Shown piece after piece: positions 18,577 to 29,151 of a stretch of 64,000 nt of DNA. Numbering within the stretch: position 1 is the first letter of the stretch; the number at the start of each line of letters is the position of its first letter. A model generated the notes under the pieces. It had not been told where the DNA came from and ran no database searches. It saw only the letters and a program-made list of their open reading frames with translations. This stretch comes from Alterinioella nitratireducens (GTDB lineage: Bacteria > Pseudomonadota > Alphaproteobacteria > Rhodobacterales > Rhodobacteraceae): NCBI RefSeq assembly GCF_013155465.1, contig NZ_JABJVX010000002.1, forward strand, positions 186,001 through 250,000. The letters run 5' to 3'. A program made the translations under genes and the position numbers.

Positions 18577-19641
18577 TTATCCCTGGTCGGCAATCAGCTT
18601 TCCGACCAGTTGTGCCGTGTAATCCACTATCGGAACGATGCGACCGTAGTTCAGCCGCGTGGGGCCTATGACCCCGACCGCTCCGATGATCTTTCGATCA
18701 GCGTTCATATATGGGGAAACCACCAGAGAGGAACCCGAAAGTGAGAAAAGTTTGTTCTCCGACCCGATAAAAATGCGCACACCGTCGCCTTCCTCGGTCA
18801 GTTCGAGGAACTCGGCGATATCGCGTTTGCGCTCAAGATCGTCGAAGAGGGTGCGGATACGCTCCAGCTCCTCCGTCTCGGGCCCCGAATCAAGCAGATG
18901 GGACCGCCCGCGCACGATCAGCCGCTCGGTCCGGTCGCCTTCATCCACCCACATGGCGGCACCGCTCTCGATCAATTCGCGCGCCAGGCTGTCGATTTCC
19001 TGTCGGCGCGCCTGCACCTCGGTCTCCATCGCGCGGCGCAATTCGGTCACGGTCTTGCCCGCGGCCAATGCGTTCAGGAAATTCGCCGCCTCGCGCATCG
19101 AGCTTGGGGTTTGACCGGGGGGCGGCCTGAAAACACGGTTCTCGACATGGCCATCGGCAAAGACCAGCACCACCAACGCACGTTCGGGGGAAAGCGAGAC
19201 AAATTCGACATGCTGGATCGGGGCCTCGCGCTTGGGCGTCAGGACAAGGCTGGCCCCCTGCGCCACACCCGACAGGGCCGAGCCGAGCCGGTCCAGCTTA
19301 TGCGTCACATCCGCCGTGTTGTCGCCAAGCGTGTCATCCAGCCGCTTCCGGTCATCGCTGGTCAGGTCGCCGACCTCCAGCAAGCCATCGACGAACATCC
19401 GCAGGCCAAGCTGCGTCGGAACCCGACCGGCCGAGACATGCGGACTGCCGAGCAGGCCCATATATTCCAGATCCTGCATGACATTGCGCACCGTGGCGGC
19501 CGACACTTTCTCGGACAGGCTGCGGGTCAGCGTGCGTGACCCCATCGGCGCGCCGGTATCCAGATAGCCTTCGACCACGCGGCGGAACACCTCGCGGGAG
19601 CGGTCGTTCATTTCGGCAAGGATCTTGGTGGTTTCTGTCAT
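18577..19641 (-). CDS. hrcA: Heat-inducible transcription repressor HrcA
   Basis: 354 aa from the ATG at 19641 (an adjacent ATG at 19644 adds one residue). HrcA represses heat-shock genes by binding CIRCE elements and is tuned by GroEL. The N-terminal winged helix has [19 protein letters not shown] and [19 protein letters not shown] (recognition helix), then [19 protein letters not shown]. The C-terminal GAF-like domain ends in [20 protein letters not shown]. No CIRCE sequence was found upstream of hrcA, dnaK or hslV, so its targets (typically groESL) lie outside the window. Confidence 0.95.
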   Translation of the reverse strand: MTETTKILAEMNDRSREVFRRVVEGYLDTGAPMGSRTLTRSLSEKVSAATVRNVMQDLEYMGLLGSPHVSAGRVPTQLGLRMFVDGLLEVGDLTSDDRKRLDDTLGDNTADVTHKLDRLGSALSGVAQGASLVLTPKREAPIQHVEFVSLSPERALVVLVFADGHVENRVFRPPPGQTPSSMREAANFLNALAAGKTVTELRRAMETEVQARRQEIDSLARELIESGAAMWVDEGDRTERLIVRGRSHLLDSGPETEELERIRTLFDDLERKRDIAEFLELTEEGDGVRIFIGSENKLFSLSGSSLVVSPYMNADRKIIGAVGVIGPTRLNYGRIVPIVDYTAQLVGKLIADQG

Positions 19642-19667
19642 CATTTCGGGCCGGGTCAGGTCCGGGT

Positions 19668-19697
19668 TATTAAGCGGGGTCGTGCCCGCAAGGTCAA
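19668..19697 (-). promoter_or_regulatory. Candidate hrcA-grpE promoter
   Basis: On the minus strand, TTGACC (19697-19692) and TTAATA (19673-19668) with an 18-base spacer, 26 bases before the hrcA start. Confidence 0.5.
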
Positions 19698-19764
19698 TCG
19701 GGGTTGCGTGTGGGCCGGGCGTGGGTCTATCCCCGGTCCAAACCAACCCTATCGGGAGACAGAT

Positions 19765-20478
19765 ATGCGCCCCTCCGGCCGAAACCTAGACCAGATGCGT
19801 CCGATTTCCATTGAAACCGATGTGCCGCGCTATGCCGAGGGCTCCTGCCTGATCAAATGCGGCAACACCCAGGTGCTTTGCACCGCCTCGCTTGAGGAAC
19901 GCGTGCCGCCCTTCCTGCGCAACACCGGCCAGGGCTGGGTGACGGCGGAATACGGGATGCTGCCGCGCGCCACGCATACGCGGATGCGGCGTGAGTCCTC
20001 CGCCGGTAAGCAATCCGGAAGAACACAGGAAATTCAACGTCTTATAGGTAGGTCTCTGCGCGCCGGCATCGACAGGGTGGCGCTTGGCGAACGGCAGATC
20101 ACGGTCGATTGCGATGTCATCCAGGCCGATGGCGGCACCCGCTGCGCGGCAATCACCGGCGGTTGGGTCGCGCTGCGCCTTGCGGTGAACAAGCTGATGA
20201 AGGCGGGTGACGTGATCTCGGACCCAATCACCGATCACGTCGCCGCAGTGTCCTGCGGCATCTATGCCGGACAATCGGTGCTGGACCTGGATTACGACGA
20301 GGATAGCGAGGCCGGGACCGACGGCAATTTCGTCATGACCGGCGCGGGCCGGATGATCGAGCTTCAGGCCAGCGCAGAGGGCGCGACCTTTGGCAAGGAT
20401 CAGTTTCTGGAATTGATGGGCCTGGCCGAGAAAGGCGTGGCCGAGCTGGTTGTGGCACAGAAAGCGGCCACTACCTGA
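19765..20478 (+). CDS. rph: Ribonuclease PH
   Basis: 237 aa. Phosphorolytic 3'-5' exonuclease that trims tRNA 3' ends. [19 protein letters not shown] is the family N-terminus; [34 protein letters not shown] (phosphate and RNA binding) and the [23 protein letters not shown] region are all present. The ATG at 19765 has GGGAGA 7 bases upstream. It is divergent from hrcA and its stop overlaps the rdgB start (TGATG). Full length, so active RNase PH is expected, unlike the E. coli K-12 frameshift. Confidence 0.97.
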   Translation: MRPSGRNLDQMRPISIETDVPRYAEGSCLIKCGNTQVLCTASLEERVPPFLRNTGQGWVTAEYGMLPRATHTRMRRESSAGKQSGRTQEIQRLIGRSLRAGIDRVALGERQITVDCDVIQADGGTRCAAITGGWVALRLAVNKLMKAGDVISDPITDHVAAVSCGIYAGQSVLDLDYDEDSEAGTDGNFVMTGAGRMIELQASAEGATFGKDQFLELMGLAEKGVAELVVAQKAATT

Positions 20479-21086
20479 TGCGGCGCTTTACCGGCGATAC
20501 CTTGCTGATTGCGACCCATAACGAGGGCAAGCTGGAGGAGATTGCACATCTCCTCCATCCGCTCGGCATCACGGTGACATCCGCCAAGGCCCATGAGCTG
20601 CCCGAACCAGAGGAAACCGGCACTACCTTTGTGGAGAATGCCCGCATCAAGGCACATGCCGCCGCGAAGGCCACCGGCCTGCCCGCGCTGGCCGACGATT
20701 CCGGGATCGAGATCGACGCCCTGGATGGCGCGCCCGGTGTCTACACCGCCGATTGGGCCGAGACGCCTACGGGCCGCGACTTCGTCATGGCCATGACCAA
20801 GACGCATGAGAGGCTGGTCGCGTCGGGTGTCCGCGCCCCGCATACCGCGCGGTTTTGCTGCACCTTGGTCCTGGCCTGGCCCGATGGCCATGATGAAGTC
20901 TTTCCCGGCGTGATGAAGGGCGAACTGGTCTGGCCCATGCGCGGCGATCAGGGTCATGGGTATGACCCGATTTTCCAACCAGAAGGCTATGTTACGACTT
21001 TCGGAGAGATGGATCGGGACGAGAAGAACCGGATCAGCCACCGCGCCGATGCCTTCCGCAAACTGGTGGCGGCACTTGACCGCTGA
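20478..21086 (+). CDS. rdgB: dITP/XTP pyrophosphatase (RdgB/HAM1)
   Basis: 202 aa. It hydrolyses dITP, ITP and XTP to monophosphates and keeps deaminated purines out of DNA. Signature TLLIATHNEGKLEEIAHLL at the N-terminus (THNxxK), EETGTTFVENARIKA, ALADDSGIEIDALDGAPGVYT and the C-terminal GYDPIFQPEG plus ISHRADAFRKL. It overlaps rph by one base; hemW follows immediately. Confidence 0.96.
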   Translation: MRRFTGDTLLIATHNEGKLEEIAHLLHPLGITVTSAKAHELPEPEETGTTFVENARIKAHAAAKATGLPALADDSGIEIDALDGAPGVYTADWAETPTGRDFVMAMTKTHERLVASGVRAPHTARFCCTLVLAWPDGHDEVFPGVMKGELVWPMRGDQGHGYDPIFQPEGYVTTFGEMDRDEKNRISHRADAFRKLVAALDR

Positions 21087-21087
21087 A

Positions 21088-22236
21088 ATGCAGCCCGAGG
21101 GCGGGTTCGGCCTCTACCTTCATTGGCCCTTCTGCCAGTCGAAATGCCCCTATTGCGATTTCAACAGCCATGTCTCGGCCCATATAGACCAGGATCGGTG
21201 GCAACGCGCCTACCTGTCCGAAATCCGCCGCTATGGAGAGATCACCAGGGGCCGCCATCTCGATACGGTTTTTTTTGGAGGCGGCACCCCTTCCCTGATG
21301 AATCCCGATCTGGTTCACGCGATTCTTGAAGAGATTCGGCTAACCTGGCCCCTATCCAACAGTTTCGAGGTCACGCTTGAGGCCAATCCTGGGTCCGTCG
21401 AGGCAGGACGCTTTGCCGGGTATCGCGACGCGGGCGTCAATCGCATCTCGATGGGTATTCAGGCGCTGAACGATCCGGATCTCAAGCGGCTTGGGCGACT
21501 GCACAGCGTGGCCGAGGCGCTGGCGGCCTATGACACCGCCCGTAACCTCTTTGACAGGGTCAGTTTCGACCTGATCTATGCCCGTCAGGATCAGCGGATC
21601 GAGGATTGGCGGCGGGAGCTGAATCAGGCTCTCGATATGGCGATAGATCACCTGTCGCTCTACCAGCTGACCATCGAGGACGGCACGGCCTTCGGGGATC
21701 GACACGCGCGCGGGGGGTTGCGCGGCCTGCCGCCCGATGATGATGCCGCGGCAATGTATTTCGTCACGCAGGAGCTGTGCGAGGCCGCCGGTATGGGCGG
21801 ATACGAGATCTCGAACTATGCCCGCGACATGGCCGAAAGCCGCCACAACCTGATCTATTGGCGCGGTGGAGACTACATCGGGATTGGTCCCGGCGCGCAT
21901 GGGCGGCTCACGGATGCAAGCGGTCGTCACGCCACCGAAACCGCCCTCGCCCCATTGACCTGGCTCATCCAGGTGGAGACGACCGGCACCGGAACGGCGT
22001 CAACAGAGGTGATTACACCCGCCGATCAGGCGGTCGAATACCTGATGATGAGCCTGCGCCTGCGCGAAGGCAGCTCCCGCAGTCGATTCGAGGCACTGAA
22101 CGGCGCGGGATTGCCTGAGGGTGCGCTGGCCTGGCTTCAGGATGATGGCTTCCTGACCGTCACGAAGGATCGAATTGCGGCCACGGATCAGGGCCGCCCC
22201 GTATTGAACGCGATCTTGCGGGAACTTCTGGCCTAG
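21088..22236 (+). CDS. hemW: Radical SAM heme chaperone HemW
   Basis: 382 aa, formerly annotated as coproporphyrinogen III oxidase-like. The radical SAM cluster motif CQSKCPYCDF (CxxxCxxC) lies near residues 19-26, in the HWPFCQSKCPYCDFNSHV context typical of HemW rather than HemN. FFGGGTPSLM, EANPGSVE and ISMGIQALNDPDLKRLGR follow. It inserts heme into respiratory proteins. The ATG at 21088 lacks a strong ribosome site; an in-frame TTG four codons earlier is possible, with coupling to rdgB. It converges with parB, overlapping by 4 bases. Confidence 0.93.
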   Translation: MQPEGGFGLYLHWPFCQSKCPYCDFNSHVSAHIDQDRWQRAYLSEIRRYGEITRGRHLDTVFFGGGTPSLMNPDLVHAILEEIRLTWPLSNSFEVTLEANPGSVEAGRFAGYRDAGVNRISMGIQALNDPDLKRLGRLHSVAEALAAYDTARNLFDRVSFDLIYARQDQRIEDWRRELNQALDMAIDHLSLYQLTIEDGTAFGDRHARGGLRGLPPDDDAAAMYFVTQELCEAAGMGGYEISNYARDMAESRHNLIYWRGGDYIGIGPGAHGRLTDASGRHATETALAPLTWLIQVETTGTGTASTEVITPADQAVEYLMMSLRLREGSSRSRFEALNGAGLPEGALAWLQDDGFLTVTKDRIAATDQGRPVLNAILRELLA

Positions 22237-23126
22237 CCGCGGTTCAGGATCTGGATGATATCGTCCAGCTGCGCCAGATCCGTGTAGCGGATCTTCACAT
22301 GACCGCTGCCGCTCTCCGCGTCATGGTCGATGGTCACGGGCTTGCCAATGGCGGCGCTCAGATCGCCCTCCAACGCGACAGTATCGGCATCCTTTTCGGG
22401 CCGTGCACCAGTTCGACCGCCGCCTGTATCGGCTTTCTTCTTTTTCCGTGTCAGGGTCTCGACATCGCGAACCGACAGGCCCTTGCGCACAATCTCACGC
22501 GCCAGGTCAACCGCATCGTCTCGACCGATCAAGGCCCGCGCATGGCCCGCCGAAAGCTGGCTGTTGCGCAGCATCGTCTGCACCTCGTCGGGCAGCGACA
22601 GGAGCCGCATCAGGTTGGCGATATGCGACCGGCTTTTGCCCATCGCGTTGGCCAGGTGTTCCTGGGTCTGGTCAAACCGCTCCATCAACTGGCGATAGCC
22701 CGTTGCTTCCTCGATCGGGTTTAGGTCGGCGCGCTGGATGTTCTCGATAATCGCGACTTCCAGGACTTCCGTATCGTCGAACTCCCGCACGATCACCGGT
22801 ATTTCGTGCAGTTGCGCCATCTGCGCCGCCCGCCAGCGGCGTTCGCCCGCAACAATCTGGAAATGCCCCTCGGCGTCAGGATCGGGGCGCACGATCAGCG
22901 GTTGGATGATCCCCTTCTCGCGCACTGACGCGGCCAGTTCCTCCAAGGCTTCCTGTGTGAAAGCGCGGCGCGGCTGATCGGGGTTCGGGCGCACGCGTTC
23001 GATTGGCACCTGCATATCCGCGCGACGCGGCGCATCCGGGGTCGGCGCTTCAGTATCGCCCTGCGGAATATCCGCCATCAGCGCCGACAATCCCCGCCCA
23101 AGCCCGCGTCTGTCTCGATTTGCCAT
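22233..23126 (-). CDS. parB: Chromosome-partitioning protein ParB
   Basis: 297 aa. A CTP-dependent clamp that loads at parS and slides on DNA near the origin. N-terminal ParA-activating segment (RGLGRGLSALM). N-terminal domain with the CTP-binding GERRWRA near residue 93 and ENIQRADLNPIEEA near 128. Helix-turn-helix region near 150-180 (HLANAMGKSRSHIANLMRLL). C-terminal dimerisation domain ends in DLAQLDDIIQILNRG. Two perfect parS sites are in this window, at 24487-24502 and 26395-26410. Gene order parA-parB after rsmG is the alphaproteobacterial origin arrangement. Confidence 0.97.
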   Translation of the reverse strand: MANRDRRGLGRGLSALMADIPQGDTEAPTPDAPRRADMQVPIERVRPNPDQPRRAFTQEALEELAASVREKGIIQPLIVRPDPDAEGHFQIVAGERRWRAAQMAQLHEIPVIVREFDDTEVLEVAIIENIQRADLNPIEEATGYRQLMERFDQTQEHLANAMGKSRSHIANLMRLLSLPDEVQTMLRNSQLSAGHARALIGRDDAVDLAREIVRKGLSVRDVETLTRKKKKADTGGGRTGARPEKDADTVALEGDLSAAIGKPVTIDHDAESGSGHVKIRYTDLAQLDDIIQILNRG

Positions 23127-23138
23127 GGTCTTCTCCTG

Positions 23139-23930
23139 TCAGGCGGGTTGCAACTGCCGCGAAAGAACCTCTCGCGCCAGGCTAATGTAGGCTTCGCTGC
23201 CGCGCGAATTTGGATCGTATTGCAGGATCGGCATCGCGTAGGACGGCGCTTCGCTGAGCCGGACATTGCGCGGAATCCGCGTCTCGTAGACCAGCTCCCC
23301 CAGGTTCGCGCGCGCGTCTTCTTCGACCTGACGGCAGAGATTGTTGCGCATGTCGAACATGGTCAGCACGACGCCCTCGATGCGCAGCCGGGGATTGGCC
23401 GATTGCCGCACCTCACGGATGGTCATCATCAGTTGCGACAGTCCTTCCAGCGCAAAGAATTCGGTCTGGAGCGGCACCAGAACCGCATCGGCGGCGGCCA
23501 TCGCATTGACGGTGAGAAGGTTCAGCGACGGCGGGCAATCCATCAGGACGATGTCGAACCCCTGCAAGAACTCGGGCGCAAGCGCGTCCTTCAGCAGGAA
23601 AACCCTGTTTTCATTGGCCACAAGCTCCACATCTGCGGAACTCAGATCGGTCGTCGCAGGCGCGATCCAGAGGTCTTCCACCTCGGTCGGCAGCACGATT
23701 TCCTGCAGGGCCATGCCCTCGATCAGCAGGTCATAGGTGGTATAGTTTCGCTGATCCGCGTCAATTCCCAAACCCGTGGAGGCGTTGCCCTGCGGGTCCA
23801 GGTCGATGATCAACACGCGCTGGCCTTCGGCAGCAAGGGCAGCGCCCAGGTTGATGGCTGTGGTCGTCTTGCCCACCCCGCCCTTCTGGTTGGCGATGGC
23901 AATGCAGCGCGGGCGCATGGGTTCAGGCAC
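23139..23930 (-). CDS. parA: Chromosome-partitioning ATPase ParA
   Basis: 263 aa. A deviant Walker ATPase that binds the nucleoid and pulls ParB-parS complexes. ANQKGGVGKTTTAINLGAAL holds the deviant Walker A with the signature lysine (KGGVGKT); DLDPQGNASTGLG and VLMDCPPSLNLLTVNAM complete the nucleotide site. The start is a GTG at 23930 that overlaps rsmG by 8 bases; an ATG four codons later (23918) is an alternative. Reads in the mnmE-mnmG-rsmG-parA-parB direction. ATP-binding and DNA-binding residues all appear intact. Confidence 0.97.
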   Translation of the reverse strand: MPEPMRPRCIAIANQKGGVGKTTTAINLGAALAAEGQRVLIIDLDPQGNASTGLGIDADQRNYTTYDLLIEGMALQEIVLPTEVEDLWIAPATTDLSSADVELVANENRVFLLKDALAPEFLQGFDIVLMDCPPSLNLLTVNAMAAADAVLVPLQTEFFALEGLSQLMMTIREVRQSANPRLRIEGVVLTMFDMRNNLCRQVEEDARANLGELVYETRIPRNVRLSEAPSYAMPILQYDPNSRGSEAYISLAREVLSRQLQPA

Positions 23931-24540
23931 GGCTGATCTCTCCGATTTTCAGAATCACGGCCCCATCGGCCGTCCGACTGGGAAGACTGTCCATCTTCAT
24001 CGTCCAGGCCTCAAGTGCTTCCTCGATTTCCTTTGCATGTGTTGCCCCCTTTAGGAAGAGCGCAACACCGTCAGGGGCAAGATGTCGCTCCGCGAAGGCG
24101 CAAAGCCCGCTTAATGAGGTCAGGGCACGGGCGCTGAGGATGTCGGCGTTTTGTGGCGCGGCGTCTTCGATCCGTTGCGAGAGAACCCTTATCTTCACCC
24201 CCATCTTCGTCGCGGTGCTGTTCAGGAAGCTGCCCTTGCGCAGGTCGGATTCGATGAAGGTGAAGTGCATCTCGGGGCCTGCCATTGCGGCACAGACCAG
24301 GCCGGGGAAGCCGGCACCGGAGCCGATATCGACCCAATGACCCGTTTTCCCATCGGCAAGGGCGAAAATCTGCGCCGAATCCAGGAAATGGCGCGTCCAG
24401 AGATCGGGCAAGGTGCTGGCTGAGACGAGATTGATCGCCTTTTGCCATTTCATCAACTCCTCGGCGTAGATCTGCAGGCGCTCCAGTGTTTCACGTGAAA
24501 CATGGGCCGCGAACCACGCCTTCGCCGCGTCATCCGTCAT
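23923..24540 (-). CDS. rsmG: 16S rRNA (guanine-527-N7)-methyltransferase
   Basis: 205 aa. SAM-dependent m7G527 methyltransferase of 16S r[20 protein letters not shown] is the SAM motif near residues 68-84, [17 protein letters not shown] follows, and [16 protein letters not shown] is a family motif. Codons ~13-18 (HVSRET) are written by a perfect parS site, so amino acid sequence and partition site are under joint constraint. The TGA lies inside the parA start region. Loss of rsmG confers low-level streptomycin resistance in other bacteria. Confidence 0.95.
   Translation of the reverse strand: MTDDAAKAWFAAHVSRETLERLQIYAEELMKWQKAINLVSASTLPDLWTRHFLDSAQIFALADGKTGHWVDIGSGAGFPGLVCAAMAGPEMHFTFIESDLRKGSFLNSTATKMGVKIRVLSQRIEDAAPQNADILSARALTSLSGLCAFAERHLAPDGVALFLKGATHAKEIEEALEAWTMKMDSLPSRTADGAVILKIGEISRA
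24487..24502. promoter_or_regulatory. parS partition site 1 (inside rsmG)
   Basis: A perfect 16-bp palindrome TGTTTCACGTGAAACA, identical to the widely conserved ParB loading site. It lies in the N-terminal codons of rsmG, within 1 kb of parA and 5 kb from the candidate oriC. Confidence 0.97.
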
Positions 24541-26402
24541 GCGCGCCTGCGCTCCGCCTGGCGCAGTTTCATCAGCAACAAGGTCAGCGCCGCGGGGGTC
24601 ATCCCGTCGATCCGCCCCGCCTGCCCCAGCGTTTGCGGTTGAATCCGTGCAAGTTTACCGCGCAATTCATTCGACAGCCCGTCAATCCCGTCATAAACGA
24701 ACCCCTCCGGAATCCGGTGCGCCTCATCCCGCTTCAAGGCGGCGACATCGGATTTCTGGCGTTCGATATAACTGGCGTAGAGGGCCTCCCGCGAAAGCTG
24801 TGCCTTGGTTTCCACATCCAGCGCGTCCACCTCGGGCCAGATCGCCGCAAGGTCATCCATCTTGATATCCGGGAAGCCCAACAACTCCAATGCCGTGCGC
24901 CTCTGTCCATCCTGATTGACGTTCAGCCCGTGTTTGCGGGCCTCTGACGGCGTGACGCGCTGCCCGCGCATCACGTCATAGCCCTTGGCCAGCCGATCCA
25001 TCTTGTCCTCGAACCGCGTAATTCGCTCCGGGCTGGCGAGCCCAAGTGCCATGGCCAGGGGCGTCAGACGCTGATCCGCATTGTCCGCGCGCAAGGTCAG
25101 ACGAAATTCGGCGCGGGAAGTAAACATGCGGTAGGGTTCGGAAACCCCCCGCGTCACGAGATCGTCGATCATCACGCCAATATAACTTTCCGCGCGGCTG
25201 AACTGCACCGGGTCGCGCCCGAGCGCCTCGTGCGCGGCGTTCAAGCCCGCGACCAACCCCTGCGCGGCGGCCTCCTCATATCCGGTTGTCCCGTTGATTT
25301 GCCCCGCAAGATAGAGACCCGGCACATCCTTGACCTGCAATTCAGGCGTCAGGGCGCGGGGATCGACGTAATCGTATTCAATCGCATAACCCGGTTGCAG
25401 GATCTCGGCCGCTTCCAGACCAGTGATCGAGCGAACATAGGCCTCCTGAACATCAACGGGCAGCGACGTGGATATTCCGTTCGGATAGATCGTGTCATCA
25501 TCCAGCCCTTCCGGTTCCAAGAAAATCTGGTGGGAATCCTTGTCGGCGAACCGCACGATCTTATCCTCGATCGAGGGGCAATAGCGCGGGCCGACACCGT
25601 CGATATGCCCACCATACATGGCCGAGCGCGCGAGGTTATCGCGGATGATCTCATGTGTTTGCGCGTTCGTGTGGGTGATGCCGCAGGCGATCTGGCGAAC
25701 CTGCGGTCCGTTGGACAGGAACGAGAACATCACCGGATCATCATCGGCCGACTGGCTGTCCAGCACGTCCCAGTTGATGCTGCGCCCGTTCAGTCGTGGC
25801 GGCGTCCCCGTTTTCAAACGCCCAAGCGGCAGGTCAAAACTGTCGATCCGCTCGGCCAGCAGGACCGAGGGCTTGTCGCCCATCCGGCCACCGGGCCGTT
25901 GTTCATCGCCGATATGGATGACACCGCGCAGGAAAGTCCCGGTGGTCAGAACCACCGCTCCTGCCCGAATTTCCGAGCCGTCGGCAAGCCGAACACCGCG
26001 AACGCGGTCCCCATCCATCAGGAAATCGGCGGCCTCTCCTTCGATCACCGTCAGGCCGTCGAGACCGGAAAGCTCGGCTTGCATCGCCTGTTTATAAAGC
26101 TTGCGATCCGATTGCGTCCGTGGCCCCTGCACTGCCGGACCCTTGCGACGATTGAGCAGCCGGAACTGGATACCAGACGCATCCGCCACCCGTCCCATGG
26201 CGCCGCCAAGCGCGTCAATCTCACGCACCAGATGGCCTTTGCCCAAGCCGCCAATGGCCGGATTGCAGGACATGACGCCAATCGCATCGGCGCGCAGCGT
26301 CAGCAAAGCAACCCGCGCACCGGCCCGCGCAGCAACATGCGCCGCGTCTGCACCGGCATGGCCGCCGCCGATCACCACAACATCGAAATCCGAATGTTTC
26401 AC
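24537..26402 (-). CDS. mnmG: tRNA uridine-34 5-carboxymethylaminomethyl modification enzyme MnmG (GidA)
   Basis: 621 aa. An FAD protein that with MnmE installs cmnm5U34 in tRNA. The N-terminus [21 protein letters not shown] is the FAD Rossmann motif; [34 protein letters not shown] and [12 protein letters not shown] are family signatures. I chose the GTG at 26402: GAGG lies 8 bases upstream and it gives the usual length. This GTG is the second half of the parS core CACGTG, so the start codon lies inside a partition site. An in-frame GTG at 26411 would add three codons. It begins 11 bases past the mnmE stop and overlaps rsmG by 4 bases. Confidence 0.96.
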   Translation of the reverse strand: MKHSDFDVVVIGGGHAGADAAHVAARAGARVALLTLRADAIGVMSCNPAIGGLGKGHLVREIDALGGAMGRVADASGIQFRLLNRRKGPAVQGPRTQSDRKLYKQAMQAELSGLDGLTVIEGEAADFLMDGDRVRGVRLADGSEIRAGAVVLTTGTFLRGVIHIGDEQRPGGRMGDKPSVLLAERIDSFDLPLGRLKTGTPPRLNGRSINWDVLDSQSADDDPVMFSFLSNGPQVRQIACGITHTNAQTHEIIRDNLARSAMYGGHIDGVGPRYCPSIEDKIVRFADKDSHQIFLEPEGLDDDTIYPNGISTSLPVDVQEAYVRSITGLEAAEILQPGYAIEYDYVDPRALTPELQVKDVPGLYLAGQINGTTGYEEAAAQGLVAGLNAAHEALGRDPVQFSRAESYIGVMIDDLVTRGVSEPYRMFTSRAEFRLTLRADNADQRLTPLAMALGLASPERITRFEDKMDRLAKGYDVMRGQRVTPSEARKHGLNVNQDGQRRTALELLGFPDIKMDDLAAIWPEVDALDVETKAQLSREALYASYIERQKSDVAALKRDEAHRIPEGFVYDGIDGLSNELRGKLARIQPQTLGQAGRIDGMTPAALTLLLMKLRQAERRRA

Positions 26403-26410
26403 GTGAAACA
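26395..26410. promoter_or_regulatory. parS partition site 2 (over mnmG start codon)
   Basis: A second perfect TGTTTCACGTGAAACA, 1.9 kb from the first. It spans the spacer between the mnmG ribosome site and start codon plus the first codons (MKH), about 3.2 kb from the oriC candidate. Confidence 0.97.
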
Positions 26411-26412
26411 CC

Positions 26413-27702
26413 TCATTTCCCGAGACAGAAGCGCGAGAAGATCTCGCCCAACACCGTCTCAACATCCATTCGCCCGATCAGGGCATCCAGGCGCCGCACC
26501 GCGTGTCGTAACTGCTCCGCCGCCAACTCTGTCCGCTCCGACCCGGCCTGAACTTCAGCCTGCGCCGCCTCCAACGCAGTAACCGCCCCAATCATTGCCT
26601 GGGCATGGCGCAGGTGGGTCGCGGTTGCCGCACGCGCCGTCCGCGCCTCAAGTCTCGCCGCGAGCGTGTCGATCAGCCGGTCCACCCCCGCGCCTGTCAA
26701 ACCGGAGATTCCATCCCCCAGATCGGGGTATTTATCAGCTTTGCCTTGCAGAACCAAATCCTCTTTCCGCAAGGGAATTGGCGGCACTTCATCTCGCTCG
26801 GACTTCAGGAAAACGCGGAGATCGGCCGCTTCGGCCCGGGCGCGGGCACGCTCGATCCCGATCCGTTCAACCACGTCGCTCGACTCGCGCAATCCGGCGG
26901 TATCCAGAAACGTCACGGGCAGGCCGCGCAAATCCATGCGCACCTCAATCACATCGCGCGTGGTGCCCGCGACATCCGAGGTAATGGCCGCCTCACGACC
27001 AGCTAACATATTGAGAAGTGTGGATTTTCCAGCGTTCGGTGCGCCAAGGATCGCAACCTCGAACCCATCTCTAATGCGCTCTGCCACCTCGACGCCTGCA
27101 ATCTCGCGATGCAGTGACGCACCCACCCTGCCGATCAGTTCCAGCACCTCAGGGGCCACGTCGACCGGCACCTCTTCATCCGCGAAATCGATCGTCACTT
27201 CCAGCAAAGCCACCGCCTGCAGAAGGTCGGCGCGCCAGTCTTCTACAAGATCGCCCAAGGCCCCGGAGAGCACGCGCAAGGATTGCACCCGCTGCGCCTC
27301 GGTCTCGGCATCCAGCAGATCGGCGAGTCCCTCGACCTGCGCCAGGTCCATCCGGTCGTTCTCAAGCGCGCGACGGGTGAACTCTCCCGGTTCCGCCAGT
27401 CGCGCCAGACCCGTCGCCTCAATCGCTCCAAGAACCGCCTTGATCGTCGCCGGGCTGCCATGGGTCTGGAACTCGACCACATCCTCGCCAGTGAAGCTGT
27501 TCGGGGCCGCGAAGCGGATCACAAGCGCATCGTCCAGATGCCCGCCTGCCCCGTCCCGCAAGACGCGCAGCCGCGCGGCCCCGATGGCGCGCAGCGACCC
27601 GGCCAGGGCCTGCCCGATCCGGGTCGCCTGTTCACCTGAAATCCTGATCACCCCGACGCCAGCTTTGCCCGGCGCGGTGGCCAGGGCATAGATCGTGTCC
27701 AT
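26413..27702 (-). CDS. mnmE: tRNA modification GTPase MnmE (TrmE)
   Basis: 429 aa. A GTPase partnering MnmG in U34 modification. N-terminal tetrahydrofolate-binding domain starts [20 protein letters not shown]; the G domain has G1 [12 protein letters not shown] near residue 223, G2 [10 protein letters not shown] and G3 DTAGLRE. The C-terminus is FSRFCLGK, matching the FCIGK motif whose cysteine is essential. GTP-binding elements are intact, though the expected G4 NKxD appears as GKAD near 315. It starts 23 bases after the rho stop and leads the mnmE-mnmG-rsmG-parA-parB series. Confidence 0.95.
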   Translation of the reverse strand: MDTIYALATAPGKAGVGVIRISGEQATRIGQALAGSLRAIGAARLRVLRDGAGGHLDDALVIRFAAPNSFTGEDVVEFQTHGSPATIKAVLGAIEATGLARLAEPGEFTRRALENDRMDLAQVEGLADLLDAETEAQRVQSLRVLSGALGDLVEDWRADLLQAVALLEVTIDFADEEVPVDVAPEVLELIGRVGASLHREIAGVEVAERIRDGFEVAILGAPNAGKSTLLNMLAGREAAITSDVAGTTRDVIEVRMDLRGLPVTFLDTAGLRESSDVVERIGIERARARAEAADLRVFLKSERDEVPPIPLRKEDLVLQGKADKYPDLGDGISGLTGAGVDRLIDTLAARLEARTARAATATHLRHAQAMIGAVTALEAAQAEVQAGSERTELAAEQLRHAVRRLDALIGRMDVETVLGEIFSRFCLGK

Positions 27703-27725
27703 TGCGGGGGCCTCCGACCGTTCGG

Positions 27726-29015
27726 TCAGCTGTTCATCGAATCGAAGAAATCCGAGTTTGTCTTGGTCTGTTTGAGCTTCGAGATCAGGAACTCGATTGC
27801 ATCCGTGGTGCCCATCGGGTTCAGGATACGGCGCAGCAGGAAGGTCTTTTGCAGGTCAGCCTTATCGACCAGCAGATCCTCTTTCCGCGTGCCGGATTTG
27901 AGAATGTCCATGGCCGGGAAAACACGCTTGTCGGCGACCTTGCGATCCAGCACGATCTCGCTGTTGCCGGTGCCCTTGAACTCTTCAAAGATCACCTCGT
28001 CCATGCGGCTGCCGGTATCAATGAGCGCGGTGGCGATGATGGTCAGCGATCCGCCCTCCTCGATATTCCGCGCGGCGCCGAAGAACCGCTTGGGCCGTTG
28101 CAACGCGTTGGCATCGACACCACCGGTCAAAACCTTGCCCGAGGACGGAACGACCGTGTTGAAGGCGCGCCCCAGGCGGGTGATCGAATCGAGCAGGATC
28201 ACAACGTCGCGTTTGTGTTCGACCAGGCGTTTCGCCTTTTCGATCACCATCTCGGCCACGGCCACGTGACGGGTCGCGGGCTCATCGAAGGTGGAGGAAA
28301 CGACTTCACCCTTCACCGAGCGCTGCATGTCGGTGACTTCTTCCGGCCGTTCGTCGATCAGCAACACGATCAGGTAGCATTCCGGATGGTTCTGCTCGAT
28401 CGAATGGGCGATGTTCTGCAATAGCACCGTCTTGCCCGTCCGCGGCGGCGCCACGATCAGGCAGCGCTGGCCCTTGCCGATGGGCGCGACCAGGTCGATG
28501 ATCCGGGCCGAACGGTCCTTGGTGGTGGGGTCCGCCGTTTCCATCTGCAACCGCTCATCGGGGTAAAGCGGCGTCAGGTTGTCGAAGTTGATCTTGTGGC
28601 GGGCCTGCTCGGGATCCTGGAAGTTGATCTTGGTGGCCTTCACCAGCCCGAAATAGCGCTCATTCTCGCGCGGGGCGTTGATCACGCCATCAACCGTGTC
28701 ACCGGTGCGCAAGCTGTGTTTGCGGATCATCTCGGGCGAGACATAGATGTCATCGGGGCCGGGTAGGTAGTTCGCTTCGGGCGAGCGCAGGAAGCCGAAC
28801 CCGTCCTGCAAAACCTCAAGCACACCATCGCCCGAGATTTCCCAGCCATCCTCGGCCCGCTCCTTGAGGATCGAGAACATCATGTCGCCCTTGCGCATGG
28901 TCGAGGCGTTCTCGATCTCCAGCTCTTCGGCCATCGCCAGAAGATCCTTGGGAGACTTGGCTTTCAGGTCAGCCAGATTCAGTTGTTCGATGGGCTCAAG
29001 CTCGTCAATTGTCAT
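27726..29015 (-). CDS. rho: Transcription termination factor Rho
   Basis: 429 aa. Hexameric RNA-dependent ATPase. N-terminal helix bundle ([21 protein letters not shown]), then the RNA-binding cold-shock-like domain ([24 protein letters not shown]) and the ATPase domain with Walker [14 protein letters not shown] near residue 185, [10 protein letters not shown] and the Q-loop region near [23 protein letters not shown] is Walker B. It is adjacent to mnmE downstream and hemJ upstream, the conserved alphaproteobacterial origin-flank order. Confidence 0.97.
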   Translation of the reverse strand: MTIDELEPIEQLNLADLKAKSPKDLLAMAEELEIENASTMRKGDMMFSILKERAEDGWEISGDGVLEVLQDGFGFLRSPEANYLPGPDDIYVSPEMIRKHSLRTGDTVDGVINAPRENERYFGLVKATKINFQDPEQARHKINFDNLTPLYPDERLQMETADPTTKDRSARIIDLVAPIGKGQRCLIVAPPRTGKTVLLQNIAHSIEQNHPECYLIVLLIDERPEEVTDMQRSVKGEVVSSTFDEPATRHVAVAEMVIEKAKRLVEHKRDVVILLDSITRLGRAFNTVVPSSGKVLTGGVDANALQRPKRFFGAARNIEEGGSLTIIATALIDTGSRMDEVIFEEFKGTGNSEIVLDRKVADKRVFPAMDILKSGTRKEDLLVDKADLQKTFLLRRILNPMGTTDAIEFLISKLKQTKTNSDFFDSMNS

Positions 29016-29151
29016 GCGGATAATCTCGTCCCTCGCATGGCTCAGCCGGGTATCGGCGCGCCAATGGAGCAGGTTTCAATGGGAAACAACATGGGCCGGA
29101 CGGCCCCGTTGACCCGCGAGTTAAGGCCGCTTGGGCGCAAAGTCAACCGTC

